The notes beneath the pieces are model-generated. The model saw only the letters and a list, made by a program, of their open reading frames with translations, was not told the origin of the DNA and searched no databases. DNA of 31,336 nucleotides from a virus, in IMG/VR virus record IMGVR_UViG_3300027906_000082, positions 1-31,336 of that record. One strand, written 5' to 3'. Below, in pieces: positions 8,787 through 16,482 of this stretch. Position 1 is the first letter of the stretch, and each line of letters begins with the position of its first letter. The position numbers were made by a program, and so were the translations under genes.

Positions 8787-9027
8787 TCTTAACCAAATAG
8801 CTCACAATACCATTTATAAATATAGATAGCCCTACGCTGTTTATCACAATCAACGCTCTGTCGTTCCACACGATAGCCACATACATCCATCCTATAATAC
8901 CTATAGTATGAAAGATTAAATTATACGGGTATATGTTTTGGCTAGTGAGTATCATGGCTAAAATTAATATTATAGTGGATGCCCATTTAACTTTCCACGT
9001 TAAATTCTTAACAACAACCTTACTCAC
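8770..9027 (-). CDS. Small three-span membrane protein, 85 aa
   Basis: The last gene of the leftward operon; its start overlaps the end of the RNR gene by 8 bases. The product has three hydrophobic segments: about residues 15-30 (ASTIILILAMILTS), 38-53 (LIFHTIGIIGWMYVAIVW) and 60-80 (IVINSVGLSIFINGIV). A conserved-looking WNDRALI sits between spans two and three. Similar small membrane proteins, sometimes labelled DUF6552 (from memory), occur beside replication genes of marine phages. The role is unknown. It is tail-to-tail with the 35-aa gene at 8679. Confidence 0.75.
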   Translation of the reverse strand: MSKVVVKNLTWKVKWASTIILILAMILTSQNIYPYNLIFHTIGIIGWMYVAIVWNDRALIVINSVGLSIFINGIVSYLVKINVLG

Positions 9028-10708
9028 AAGATTTTTGCCCTGTCTGTGGGTCTATAAAACAAGCTTCTGCTTGTGGTTCTTCCTTGACTTCATTCAAGAT
9101 ACCGTAACGTTTACCATCTGCTCTAAAGGTGGTTATCCCTTTACAGCCTTGCTTCCAAGCGTTAAAGTATAACTTCTTGAACTCATCAAAGGTTACATTA
9201 CTTCCGACATTACAAGTCTTAGATACAGCACTATCTATGTACTTAGACACCAAAGATAATACAGATAGGTGTTCATCTGCACTAATGTCATTAGCAGTCC
9301 TACCTTCTACACCATGTTTAAACGCATAGTCCTCCACTCTCTGTATCTGATGACCATCAAACTCTTGAATAGTCCTGTCGTAGTACAGGCTAAAGGGTGG
9401 TTCAATACCAGAGCTTACGTTATCTGCGGTCAAGCTGATTGTACCCGTAGGAGCAATAGAGGTTAGGTGAGAGTTTCTCAGGCCATACTCTTTGATCTGA
9501 TCCTGTACCCAAGGTGCTAGTGTCTTGAAGAACTCTCCTTCTATGTACTTATCCTGTTTGTACAGAGGGAAGGAACCTTTCTCCTGTGCCAAGGTAGAAC
9601 TTGATGCATAGGAATAGTCTCTGAGTATCTTAAGAACTTTAGTAGTAAACTTCATGAACTCTGTAGAAGCATAAGGCATACCGCACATCTCACCAGCATT
9701 AGCCAGACCAGTAACACCTAGTCCTATTCTACGCTTGTTCTTAGCTTCTTTCTCTTGTTCTTTTAAAGGATATATAGTTCTATCTATGACGTTATCCATA
9801 GCTCTGACTACATGGTGAATGTCTCCAGTAAACAATCCGTAATCAAATTGTCCTGCTCCAACGTATTTAGTTAGGTTAAAACTACCAAGCAGACAAGCAC
9901 CATAAGGGGGTAACGGTTGTTCTCCACAGGGGTTGGTAGCTTCAATAGTCTCACAGTAATAAAGGTTATTCATCTTGTTGATAGTATCAATGAACAATAC
10001 CCCCGGCTCTGCCCAATCCCAAGTAGAACGCATAATCATATCCCATAAAGCTACAGGGTCTACCTCTTCATGTACAACACCATCGAACCTTAAAGGGAAT
10101 GATTGTTTCTTTTCAAGGCATTTCATAAACTCATCCGTCACACCAACTGAGATATTGAACCCTGTAAGGGACGTACCATCATTCTTAGCTGTGATAAACT
10201 GTTCTATGTCTGGATGGTCTATCCTAAGTACACCCATCTGTGCGCCTCTCCTATGACCGCTAGAAGCTATTGTCTGGCACACTGCATCATATATCTGCAT
10301 AAAACTTACTGCCCCTGACGCTCTGGAATCTAATGACTTGATACGATTACCTCTGGGACGTAACTTTGAGAAGTCATAACCTATGCCACCACCTCTACGC
10401 ATGGTTTCAGCCGCTTCAGTGGCTCTTCCCATAATAGAGTTCATACTATCTTCTATAGCTCCGCTGACAAAACAATTAAAAGCTGTGGTCTGTCTAGCGG
10501 CTCCCATAGCGTTCTGTACTCTACCAGCAGGTAAGAACCTAAGATGTCTCAAAGTGTCCTTAAAGCTCTCAAAGTGGTCAGGAGAGTCTTTTAAAGCCCC
10601 TGCTATTCTAACTACCTTACCGTAAAAATCTTCACCAACTTGCCTATATTTAGTAGTGTCTATTTCTTCGCTAATAGGAAGTTTCATACCGTATTCATTT
10701 TCATTCAT
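9020..10708 (-). CDS. nrdJ: Class II (B12-dependent) ribonucleotide reductase, 562 aa
   Basis: Reduces ribonucleotides to deoxyribonucleotides using adenosylcobalamin as radical source. The active-site block NPCGE is at residues 259-263, with C261 the expected thiyl cysteine and N259/E263 the catalytic partners. The redox pair is C79 (FNCFVSG) and C272 (ACLLGSFNL). RRGGGIG (104-110) and the loop APTGTIS are also present, and a C-terminal Cys pair (C550, C561) suits the swinging re-reducing arm. There is no N-terminal ATP cone, and no small radical subunit gene is seen nearby, consistent with class II. The ATG at 10708 is preferred over the upstream in-frame ATG at 10735, because it overlaps the preceding gene by only 8 bases, the local style. 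It supplies dNTPs for the replication genes upstream in the same operon. Confidence 0.93.
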   Translation of the reverse strand: MNENEYGMKLPISEEIDTTKYRQVGEDFYGKVVRIAGALKDSPDHFESFKDTLRHLRFLPAGRVQNAMGAARQTTAFNCFVSGAIEDSMNSIMGRATEAAETMRRGGGIGYDFSKLRPRGNRIKSLDSRASGAVSFMQIYDAVCQTIASSGHRRGAQMGVLRIDHPDIEQFITAKNDGTSLTGFNISVGVTDEFMKCLEKKQSFPLRFDGVVHEEVDPVALWDMIMRSTWDWAEPGVLFIDTINKMNNLYYCETIEATNPCGEQPLPPYGACLLGSFNLTKYVGAGQFDYGLFTGDIHHVVRAMDNVIDRTIYPLKEQEKEAKNKRRIGLGVTGLANAGEMCGMPYASTEFMKFTTKVLKILRDYSYASSSTLAQEKGSFPLYKQDKYIEGEFFKTLAPWVQDQIKEYGLRNSHLTSIAPTGTISLTADNVSSGIEPPFSLYYDRTIQEFDGHQIQRVEDYAFKHGVEGRTANDISADEHLSVLSLVSKYIDSAVSKTCNVGSNVTFDEFKKLYFNAWKQGCKGITTFRADGKRYGILNEVKEEPQAEACFIDPQTGQKSCE

Positions 10709-10886
10709 TATAAGCATCCAAAGGTAAGTGTTCAAATTTATGTAGGTTTTCAGAAATGTTTTCGTCTAGCATTAAAGCAACATCTAAGCTAGACAAACCT
10801 ACAATTTCAATTATATCTTCTATGGTATATGATTCAAGTATATCAGATATAATCTCATGTGACAAGAATTTAGAACTTATGCTCAC
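10701..10886 (-). CDS. Small acidic helical protein, 61 aa
   Basis: Lies between the Cas4-like nuclease (17-base overlap) and RNR (8-base overlap) in the leftward operon. The sequence is Ile/Leu/Glu/Asp-rich (SDILESYTIEDIIEIVGLSS) and probably all helix. No motif is recognised. Tight overlaps on both sides support that it is translated. The function is unknown. Confidence 0.6.
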   Translation of the reverse strand: MSISSKFLSHEIISDILESYTIEDIIEIVGLSSLDVALMLDENISENLHKFEHLPLDAYNE

Positions 10887-11697
10887 TTTTCTCTTCCTCT
10901 CCTATAAAGAAAACAGGCTTACCACTACGAAACTTTAGGTCTAAACCTATATCGTCCCAACAAGAAGTTTTATGAGAGCAATATGAGCAGTTAATTCCTA
11001 GTTTTTGTCTACCAGAATTACGGTCAGTAACAGTTTCAAAAGACCTTTCAGGTGGTTTCTTCTTAGACACTTGTTTTTTTAAAGCTTTAACTTTTGCATT
11101 ACTGTCATCTAAATCAGTATGTTTGTAAACAGCTAACTCACCTCCACTTTTATCAAAGGCTAGAAAAGTACCTGACTTTTTACCTAGGGCGTTAGCATAT
11201 CCACTTATTTGACCACAGTAGCCAAAAGGATCGTCTTTGGCAAGAGTGCCTTCCTTAAACTTACGCATACCGTATGAGCTAGAAGACTTAACATCGACTA
11301 ATTCTCCATCTATGATAGCGTCAAGATGCCCTTTGATACCTTCTATCTCAACTTCTTTTTGTTGATCCGTAACGGTATGCCCTGATTCTTTAACCAGATA
11401 AAGAATAACTGCTTCTACAACATCACCAAAAATAAACTTTAGTTTAGTTTGAGGAGACAATTGCTCTGCTTGCTCATCACCATTTATATCGTACCATAGT
11501 GATCGTGTGCAAGGTTTACCTATGTTAGACATACGCAACTTGCCTTTACCTCTAGGCATAGTACCTACCCACAACTGTTTCTTCATAGAATCTACTATGT
11601 TAGAAGCCATAGCAAATAAATGTTCTTGACTAGGTGATTTAGTCCCGTTCTCCAACAGGCTATATATATCATCAACGAGTGTATTAATTTTTGGCAT
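10870..11697 (-). CDS. Cas4/RecB-like PD-(D/E)XK exonuclease with Fe-S cysteines, 275 aa
   Basis: Nuclease core motifs: GHLDAIIDGELVDVKSS (residues 123-139) gives the metal-binding D126 and the D135-x-K137 pair, and GQISGYA (162-168) is the Q-x-x-x-Y motif. One cysteine before the core (C63, GKPCTRSLWY) and three after it (C237, C240, C246; CSYCSHKTSC) have the 1+3 arrangement that holds a 4Fe-4S cluster in Cas4 and AddB-type nucleases. No Cas1 or Cas2 gene or array is present, so CRISPR is not implied. In T7-like replication operons an exonuclease (gp6) sits next to the polymerase for host-DNA degradation and recombination, and this gene takes that slot. Its start overlaps the upstream endonuclease gene by 14 bases. 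Confidence 0.85.
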   Translation of the reverse strand: MPKINTLVDDIYSLLENGTKSPSQEHLFAMASNIVDSMKKQLWVGTMPRGKGKLRMSNIGKPCTRSLWYDINGDEQAEQLSPQTKLKFIFGDVVEAVILYLVKESGHTVTDQQKEVEIEGIKGHLDAIIDGELVDVKSSSSYGMRKFKEGTLAKDDPFGYCGQISGYANALGKKSGTFLAFDKSGGELAVYKHTDLDDSNAKVKALKKQVSKKKPPERSFETVTDRNSGRQKLGINCSYCSHKTSCWDDIGLDLKFRSGKPVFFIGEEEKSEHKF

Positions 11698-12280
11698 TTA
11701 AATACTCCATTTTTATAATGTCTTTATGGGTTTTACGTTTTTTATTAAGTATTTTAACAAGATGACTTTGATCGTAATTGTTTTCTAGTGCAAAATCTCT
11801 GACACTTTTACCTTTTATTAAAGTACTGATTCCTCCTTTATACGTTACTATAAAGTCACTTTTACGTAGTTTATTTATAAACTCAGGATCAGCATAACTT
11901 TCAACAGGTCTGTAAAATCTTTTACCCCCAACGTTTGCATTATAAAAATCGTTAGTTGTTATAACACCAAGCTCAATTTGAACTCGCATTTCTTCGTAGT
12001 ATAAATTACGTTTGTTACTGCACAGTAAAAGTATTTTAAACTCAAAATTATCTTTACCTAATTTTTCTATGTCAGGTTTAAGATACTTACTACTGCTACA
12101 ATAATTTCTCCACTCACTTGCTTTAACAGGTTTACCTTTTTTATACTTCATAAGGTGTTTACACCCTATGTAAGACCTGTTATCTGTAAGATTGGTAATC
12201 TGGTAGACAAACCCGAAGTGTTTATCAGGATCGAATTTGCCTACCAGACTGACATCCCAATGACCATAATCAGTAGACAC
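11684..12280 (-). CDS. GIY-YIG endonuclease (homing type), 198 aa
   Basis: The GIY-YIG domain spans about residues 22-105: FGFVYQI stands for the GIY strand and SYIGCKH for the YIG strand. These are followed by SEWRNYCSSSKYL, GKDNFEFKIL and a catalytic-type Glu in YYEEMRV. The C-terminal third contains GKSVRDFALENNYDQSHLVK followed by a Lys-rich stretch, which looks like a NUMOD/HTH DNA-binding tail of homing endonucleases. The gene lies between SSB and the exonuclease, where T7 carries its gene 3 endonuclease I. It could therefore be a mobile homing enzyme or a resident endonuclease that replaced a resolvase. It overlaps the SSB gene by one base (12280). Confidence 0.8.
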   Translation of the reverse strand: MSTDYGHWDVSLVGKFDPDKHFGFVYQITNLTDNRSYIGCKHLMKYKKGKPVKASEWRNYCSSSKYLKPDIEKLGKDNFEFKILLLCSNKRNLYYEEMRVQIELGVITTNDFYNANVGGKRFYRPVESYADPEFINKLRKSDFIVTYKGGISTLIKGKSVRDFALENNYDQSHLVKILNKKRKTHKDIIKMEYLNAKN

Positions 12281-12696
12281 TAGAACTCACTGTCTGCGGC
12301 TGACTGAGCAAAATCGTCATCAGTGGGGGGAATCCAAGCAACAGGTTTGGTTATCTTAACACTGTCGATATAAGTGGTAGTGCCTTTACCAAACTTATTG
12401 TCGTAAGGCTTCTGAGTTATTTTAACAATAGCTTCAGTACCAGACGTTAGACGAGTAGGACCATCGTAAGGTTTGTCGTCTTCATTATACATCTTAGGTG
12501 GCATGGTGGTTTTTAAAGACACATAAGGTTTACCTTCAAATTTCTCATCATTCTGATTTATCTTCAGGTTAAGTTTTTTAGCGTTCTTGATTTGATCTCC
12601 ATCAAGAACTACAACGGTGCTCCAACGATCAAACTTATCTTTCTTGTCGAAAAGCATAGCATACTCAAGGTTACCTTCTAAATAATGAAAAGTCAT
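12280..12696 (-). CDS. T7 gp2.5-like single-stranded DNA-binding protein, 138 aa
   Basis: A short beta-rich protein with an acidic C-terminal tail ending in a Phe (DDDFAQSAADSEF), the hallmark of T7 gp2.5 and bacterial SSB tails that dock polymerase and helicase. Internal strands include YVSLKTTMPPKMY and TTTYIDSVKITKPVAW. Start choice: the in-frame ATG at 12696 lies one base after the polymerase stop (12698-12700), while the upstream ATG at 12738 would overlap the polymerase by 41 bases. A GGAGTG element lies 12 bases before the chosen ATG. It sits between polymerase and nucleases. The assignment rests on tail, size and context, since gp2.5 proteins diverge strongly in sequence. Confidence 0.75.
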   Translation of the reverse strand: MTFHYLEGNLEYAMLFDKKDKFDRWSTVVVLDGDQIKNAKKLNLKINQNDEKFEGKPYVSLKTTMPPKMYNEDDKPYDGPTRLTSGTEAIVKITQKPYDNKFGKGTTTYIDSVKITKPVAWIPPTDDDFAQSAADSEF

Positions 12697-12697
12697 A

Positions 12698-14305
12698 TTA
12701 ATGTATTTCACTCCAATCATTTCCAAAGTTAATATCACAGCCTAAATCACATCGAATATTAAACTGTTTGTTCACTGCTTCTATACTTAGTTTAACACAA
12801 TCCGAAACTATGTCAACATCTTTTTCAAGACATTCTAAAATAATTTCGTCATGCACCATAGCAATAACTCTAGCATCTACAGACCTCCTTTTTAAATCTA
12901 ATGCGGTATTCATAAACCAGTTTTTCATTAATACAGCAGAGCTTCCCTGTATTAAAGTATTTAAACTAGCGTGTGCTGAACGCACTGTAAGTATTCTACC
13001 ATCTATTGCAATCAACTTACCTTCTGTCTCTCCTTTGCGAATAACAGCGTCACTAAACTTCTTAAAAGCTGGTATCTTTTTAAAGAAAGAAGCTCTGAGC
13101 ATGGCTCCGTCTTTAGCCGTACCGTTAACTACTTTACCTAACTTAGCATCACCTGCACCATAACACAAAGCGTATATAAAAGTCTTTGCTTGATCTCTAG
13201 ACGATAATCCTGCGGCCTTTTGATTAGCCGTGTGAACGTCACCTTCAAGAACTTCCTTGGTGTACTCAGGATCATTGATATAATGGGCTAAGACACGCAA
13301 TTCAAGGCTCTGAGCGTCTGATCCTACTAAGATATTACCGGGAGAACAAGACCATAACTGCCTACATTCTTTACCATAAGGTTTACGGTTAGATGGTACT
13401 TGTTGTAGGTTAGGTTTAGAACAAGACATACGATTGGTAACTGCCCCTAATGAATGGTAAAAACATCTTACCCTAGAATCTGGCTCATTAGCTTTTATCC
13501 AAGACTTTAACATGGCAGACCTTTTACTTAACATAAAGTTTTCAGCCAGTAGATTAGACTCTTTAGAGTTAAATTTTTCCAGTTGTATCTCGTCAACTTT
13601 AGGTTTACCGGACGGGGTAAACAACGTGGGTTTCCATCCAAGGGCTATTAATCTTTTAGCTATCTGATCCCTACTGTTTATGTTAAAAGGTATCACCTTT
13701 TCTTTTGTCTTTAATTGTTTTATCTCAGGCTTAAATACTTTATCAATTTCTTGCTTTATAACGTTCTGTTTTTGTTCTATTACGTTAAGTAAAGACAAAG
13801 CATCTGGTTCTTTAAAGTAAAATCCATTGTCCCTGACCTTGTTTATTAGCCTTTGTAGCTTAAATTCGGACAATATTGACTCTTTTGAGAACTTTTCAAG
13901 GTTATTTTGTACCTTTTTATACAATTTTGTGCATATTTCGACATCTACCTTGCAATATTCTAACATTTCAGGGGTAAACACCTTCCAATCAGGCTTTGGT
14001 AACTTAGGATAACCAAGTCTGTTGCCCCATGCTTCCAAACTATGACCACCTTCTATGTCAGGTTGAGCTAAACGCGAAGCAATCAAGGTATCATACTGTT
14101 TTACAGCAGGTATACTGATATTCCAGAGCTTTTTTAACACTGGAAAGTCAAATTGTATACCATTGTGAGCTACAATATGGTCAAAAGTGGACAAATAAGA
14201 GCCTAAACCGTCTGGAGATGTAAAAACTTTATCATTTACAACGACACAGTGTATAACACTAGCGTTTAAATCATCAGTTTCTATGTCAATAACAGCATAA
14301 CTCAT
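12698..14305 (-). CDS. polA: Family A DNA polymerase with 3'-5' exonuclease, 535 aa
   Basis: Replicative polymerase of T7 gp5 type. The exonuclease motifs are intact: DIETD (7-11), HNGIQFDFP (47-55) and YCKVD (117-121). Polymerase motif A is SDAQSLELR (329-337, D330). Motif B is RDQAKTFIYALCYGAGDAKLG, with R370, K374, Y378 and Y382. Motif C is VHDEI, with D486. AKTFIY.--YGAGD.K.G and VRSAHASLNTLIQ are very close to T7 gp5. Y378 is the residue equivalent to E. coli F762. At 535 aa it is well short of T7 gp5 (704); only about 155 residues separate exo III from the region before motif A, leaving little room for a thioredoxin-binding loop. It overlaps the upstream 46-aa gene by ATGA. Confidence 0.95.
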   Translation of the reverse strand: MSYAVIDIETDDLNASVIHCVVVNDKVFTSPDGLGSYLSTFDHIVAHNGIQFDFPVLKKLWNISIPAVKQYDTLIASRLAQPDIEGGHSLEAWGNRLGYPKLPKPDWKVFTPEMLEYCKVDVEICTKLYKKVQNNLEKFSKESILSEFKLQRLINKVRDNGFYFKEPDALSLLNVIEQKQNVIKQEIDKVFKPEIKQLKTKEKVIPFNINSRDQIAKRLIALGWKPTLFTPSGKPKVDEIQLEKFNSKESNLLAENFMLSKRSAMLKSWIKANEPDSRVRCFYHSLGAVTNRMSCSKPNLQQVPSNRKPYGKECRQLWSCSPGNILVGSDAQSLELRVLAHYINDPEYTKEVLEGDVHTANQKAAGLSSRDQAKTFIYALCYGAGDAKLGKVVNGTAKDGAMLRASFFKKIPAFKKFSDAVIRKGETEGKLIAIDGRILTVRSAHASLNTLIQGSSAVLMKNWFMNTALDLKRRSVDARVIAMVHDEIILECLEKDVDIVSDCVKLSIEAVNKQFNIRCDLGCDINFGNDWSEIH

Positions 14306-14442
14306 CCTTGACCTCTTTTTTTATTGTTAGAATTGACCATGTTAGAGTGTTTGTTTAAAACTTTCTGATGACGTAGATGTTTAGGTTTGTTTCGCCTTAC
14401 CAAACGTTTTTTAGCAACGTATTTATTAAATTTTTGTACCAT
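14302..14442 (-). CDS. Small very basic protein, 46 aa
   Basis: Found between primase-helicase and polymerase. ATG at 14442-14440 overlaps the helicase stop (TAATG), and TGA at 14304-14302 overlaps the polymerase start (ATGA). A good GAGGAG ribosome site lies just upstream. The peptide starts MVQKFNKYVAKKRLVRRNK and stays Lys/Arg/His/Asn-rich throughout, with no hydrophobic core. It could bind nucleic acid or an acidic replisome tail. Overlaps on both sides and the ribosome site argue that it is real. No family is recognised. Confidence 0.65.
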   Translation of the reverse strand: MVQKFNKYVAKKRLVRRNKPKHLRHQKVLNKHSNMVNSNNKKRGQG

Positions 14443-16070
14443 TAAAACTCCTCTTTAACAGTTTCTAACCTACCGTTAGTTCTATTATAAAATAATCTAC
14501 CAGCTACACCAGCATCTCCCGTTTCACGGCACTTTAATACCCTCATGGTAGTGGTATTAGCTTCATCGTCATCATCAGCCTGTGTGTCTCTCTCCAAGGC
14601 TATGACAGTATCGCTAACTTGACTTATACCGTGTGATCCTCTTAGGTGACTTAGGTTAATCTCTGCACCATCTTCATGTGACCTGTCAGAGTTCATGCGT
14701 CTAAGGTGCGTTACTAGATGTATAGCACAACCTGTCTCTTGTGTCAACTGTCTCAACATGGTCATGGTGCGATCAATAGCTTTACGTTCATCCTGTATGT
14801 CAAGACCACTGATTAAAATACTGAGATGGTCTATAAAAATAACTTTACAATCTAGACCAACAACCATGTACCTAACCCTGCTTAACAAATCTTCACAATC
14901 CATTGATCCAAAGTGATCGTACAAATATACCTTATCAGTACCTAAAGTTTTGTCAAAGAAAACTTTTATATCCTCTTTAGAGTAATTACCAAAAACTTCG
15001 TTAAGATGTAACTTATCATTAGCTTCAATGGAAAGTATACCTCTACGAGTTCGATCAATCGACTCTTCTAAAGCTATAATACCAATGTTAAAATCATTGT
15101 TTTTGATGTAATAATGTTGTAATTCCCTGAGAAAACTAGATTTACCTACCCCTGTACCTGCCGCCCAAGTGACTATTTCACGGGGGCGGATACCTAATGT
15201 TTTCTCCTGTAGTTTTTCCCAAGGAAAAGGTATACTCTCTAGGTTTTGCTCAGACCATAGACGGTCAAAATTATTACTAGCGTTTTCTATACCACTTGGC
15301 GTGTAAATAATAGCGTCCTTCAAGTGAGACATAAACTCTTGTTGCATATTTTTAGAGGTATACTCACAGGAATCTTTAAGCTCTAGATTAACAATCCTAG
15401 CTTTACCGGGACTAAACAACTTAGCAACCTTCTCAGAAGCTACCTTGCCTTGATCGTCACTGTCAAAACAAATAAAGACACGTTCAAACCTTTCAAGCAT
15501 CTCAAGATTAGCTTTTATATCGCGTTCAGCACTGGCAACACCTGATTTAATGGAAAAGGCAGGAACAAGAGTTCTTTTTAAAGATATAGTATCGGAAGTA
15601 GGTTTAATCCTATTGGCTATCTGGAAAGCCGCTAAAGCATCTGCTTCTCCCTCAGTGATGATAACTGTATTACCCAACTCAAAATTCTTAGCCTTGGATA
15701 TGGTATGTACGCCAAACATATCAGCGATAGAAAAATCACCACTGGTCTTAAAATTCTTATCACTGTCCCTGTACTTAGACGCTACCTGAACTCCATCACT
15801 ACAATAAGGAAACTCAACTAAATCGTATTCAACCGTAACATCATAAAAATTAGTGACGGCCTGTGAAATATTACGATCTGCCCATTTTAAACTAGGCTTT
15901 AAAGTGTCTTTATATTTGATAGATATTACTTCTGCTGTTTCCAATGTACTTCTCCAAGCTAGGCAACTAAAACAATAAGTGTGATCAGTATAGATGGACA
16001 TGGCATCACTGGATTCACAATCAGGGCACGGTTGATGTGCGCGAATTATTTTTGACTCTTCATACTGCAT
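14442..16070 (-). CDS. T7 gp4-like primase-helicase, 542 aa
   Basis: Bifunctional replication protein. An N-terminal zinc-binding domain has CPDC (15-18) and CFSC (33-36). The TOPRIM primase core has IITEGEADA (E140) and ICFDSDDQGK (D203, D205). The RecA-type DnaB-family helicase has Walker A AAGTGVGKSS (303-312), an Asp in IFIDHLSIL (411-419) as Walker B, and HLVTHLRR (451-458) as the motif 3/H4 region, followed by LRGSHGISQVSD. Domain order and length agree with T7 gp4 (566 aa). It primes the lagging strand and unwinds DNA for the polymerase two genes downstream. Its start overlaps the end of the 74-aa gene by one base. Confidence 0.93.
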   Translation of the reverse strand: MQYEESKIIRAHQPCPDCESSDAMSIYTDHTYCFSCLAWRSTLETAEVISIKYKDTLKPSLKWADRNISQAVTNFYDVTVEYDLVEFPYCSDGVQVASKYRDSDKNFKTSGDFSIADMFGVHTISKAKNFELGNTVIITEGEADALAAFQIANRIKPTSDTISLKRTLVPAFSIKSGVASAERDIKANLEMLERFERVFICFDSDDQGKVASEKVAKLFSPGKARIVNLELKDSCEYTSKNMQQEFMSHLKDAIIYTPSGIENASNNFDRLWSEQNLESIPFPWEKLQEKTLGIRPREIVTWAAGTGVGKSSFLRELQHYYIKNNDFNIGIIALEESIDRTRRGILSIEANDKLHLNEVFGNYSKEDIKVFFDKTLGTDKVYLYDHFGSMDCEDLLSRVRYMVVGLDCKVIFIDHLSILISGLDIQDERKAIDRTMTMLRQLTQETGCAIHLVTHLRRMNSDRSHEDGAEINLSHLRGSHGISQVSDTVIALERDTQADDDDEANTTTMRVLKCRETGDAGVAGRLFYNRTNGRLETVKEEF

Positions 16071-16294
16071 TAATAGCTACTCGTTTCATATGTAACATTT
16101 AACTTAACAGCATCGTGTTCAAAAACTTTTTCAGTTAAAACATCCGTCAATGCTTCAAGAGCTTCAGGAATAAGACAAAAATCTACGGTAACAGAACCAA
16201 CTTTGTCGGAATGTTTTGTGGTTTTATTGCCCTTAGACTTTTTGTCTTCAATTATATACTCAGAAACAATATCAATTTTTAAATTTTCAATCAT
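16070..16294 (-). CDS. Uncharacterised small protein, 74 aa
   Basis: ATG at 16294 follows a strong AAGGAG ribosome site. The product combines a Lys-rich segment (IEDKKSKGNKTTKHSDK) with a helix (PEALEALTDVLTEKVF) and a final beta strand (AVKLNVTYE). No family is recognised. It directly precedes the primase-helicase with a one-base overlap, so the two are probably translationally coupled. Confidence 0.65.
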   Translation of the reverse strand: MIENLKIDIVSEYIIEDKKSKGNKTTKHSDKVGSVTVDFCLIPEALEALTDVLTEKVFEHDAVKLNVTYETSSY

Positions 16295-16296
16295 GA

Positions 16297-16482
16297 CTAC
16301 TCCTTAAATTTAAGTTTATAATATATCTTACCGTCTACGTCAATAGACTTTGCATCAGGATCGAGGTCTTGCTCACCTACATAGTGCCATTCTGCACCAG
16401 CTTTTCGATCCTCTTCAAATTTATTTAAAGCATCAGCATTGACTGCACCAAATAACATTGGGAATATTAATAGAAATACCAT
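16297..16482 (-). CDS. Small exported or membrane-anchored protein, 61 aa
   Basis: The N-terminus MVFLLIFPMLFGAVNADA is a clear hydrophobic segment with a signal-peptidase-like A-x-A site near residue 16-18. A charged 43-residue domain follows (KFEEDRKAGAEWHYVGEQDL; DVDGKIYYKLKFKE). It could be periplasmic or stay anchored by the N-terminus. The start overlaps the stop of the 39-aa gene (TAATG). The function is unknown. A secreted protein inside a replication operon suggests an early effect on the host envelope, which is speculation. Confidence 0.65.
   Translation of the reverse strand: MVFLLIFPMLFGAVNADALNKFEEDRKAGAEWHYVGEQDLDPDAKSIDVDGKIYYKLKFKE

Noticed and set aside
10870-11697. Cas4-like protein as evidence of a phage CRISPR system
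   Set aside because: No repeat-spacer array and no other cas genes in the window; the position in the replication operon explains it better.
12768-13163. 131-codon open frame on the plus strand
   Set aside because: Antisense to the conserved palm domain of the DNA polymerase, with no independent evidence of coding.
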